Below are positions 5,124 to 5,184 of a stretch of DNA of 5,184 bases, piece after piece (within the stretch, counting starts at the first letter, position 1; each line of letters opens with the position of its first letter). The translations under genes were made by a program, and so were the position numbers. The notes beneath the pieces are model-generated. The model saw only the letters and a program-made list of their open reading frames with translations, made no database searches and had not been told where the DNA came from. The DNA is from Acidobacteriota bacterium (GTDB taxonomy: Bacteria > Acidobacteriota > Terriglobia > Acidiferrales > UBA7541), in the NCBI GenBank assembly GCA_003224135.1, contig QHYO01000507.1, forward strand, positions 1 through 5,184, written 5' to 3'.

Positions 5124-5184
5124 GCGATAAGGCCGGGGAGGCTTCTAGGAATTGTGACGGGGACGGGCGGGAAAGGAAAGGGGG

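Overview
The window reads as chromosomal DNA of a GC-rich Gram-negative bacterium. The likely group is Acidobacteriota or a neighbour, inferred from an oversized protein that joins a kinase fold to a TonB C-terminal domain and from tandem aldo/keto reductase paralogs; no rRNA or marker gene is present to prove it. Two gene blocks face each other. Rightward (+): a 5'-truncated aldo/keto reductase (1-567), a second paralog of it broken by a deletion and frameshift (663-1651), and a class I SAM-dependent methyltransferase resembling METTL7 (1699-2313). Leftward (-): a predicted kinase-like / TonB membrane protein (4997-3054) followed by a ZapA-type cell-division protein (2970-2740).

Between the blocks lies an unusual cassette of about 430 bp (2314-2743). 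Its left half (about 2340-2480) has no convincing gene but holds consecutive inverted repeats, including a 13-bp stem interrupted only by 1x1 mismatches (2401-2435). Its right half is a small gene with an excellent ribosome binding site and a signal-peptide-like start. The 3' part of that gene makes sense only in another frame, where it encodes a leucine-heptad coiled coil. The cassette is bounded by near-identical direct repeats (2311-2331 and 2741-2762), each beginning with the TAA stop of the rightward gene on its left. The second repeat is also the 3' end of zapA. This suggests that the methyltransferase and zapA once abutted tail to tail and that the cassette was inserted or duplicated between them.

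The main protein of interest is the 647-residue leftward product. It has a protein-kinase fold that keeps the VAIK-like Lys, the catalytic-loop Lys and Asn, APE and DxWxxG. The HRD motif has become HAG and the DFG motif ADR, so it is predicted to be a pseudokinase. A Pro/Ser/Ala-rich linker, one membrane segment, another low-complexity linker and a TonB C-terminal domain follow. Upstream of it (5054-5105) are a perfect TATAAT box and a 9-bp inverted repeat where a -35 box would be expected, which suggests a regulated promoter.

Functionally, the rightward genes look like small-molecule redox and methylation enzymes, one of them decaying. The leftward pair links an envelope signalling or energy-coupling protein to Z-ring assembly. 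The window shows no tRNA, rRNA, CRISPR array or transposase gene.
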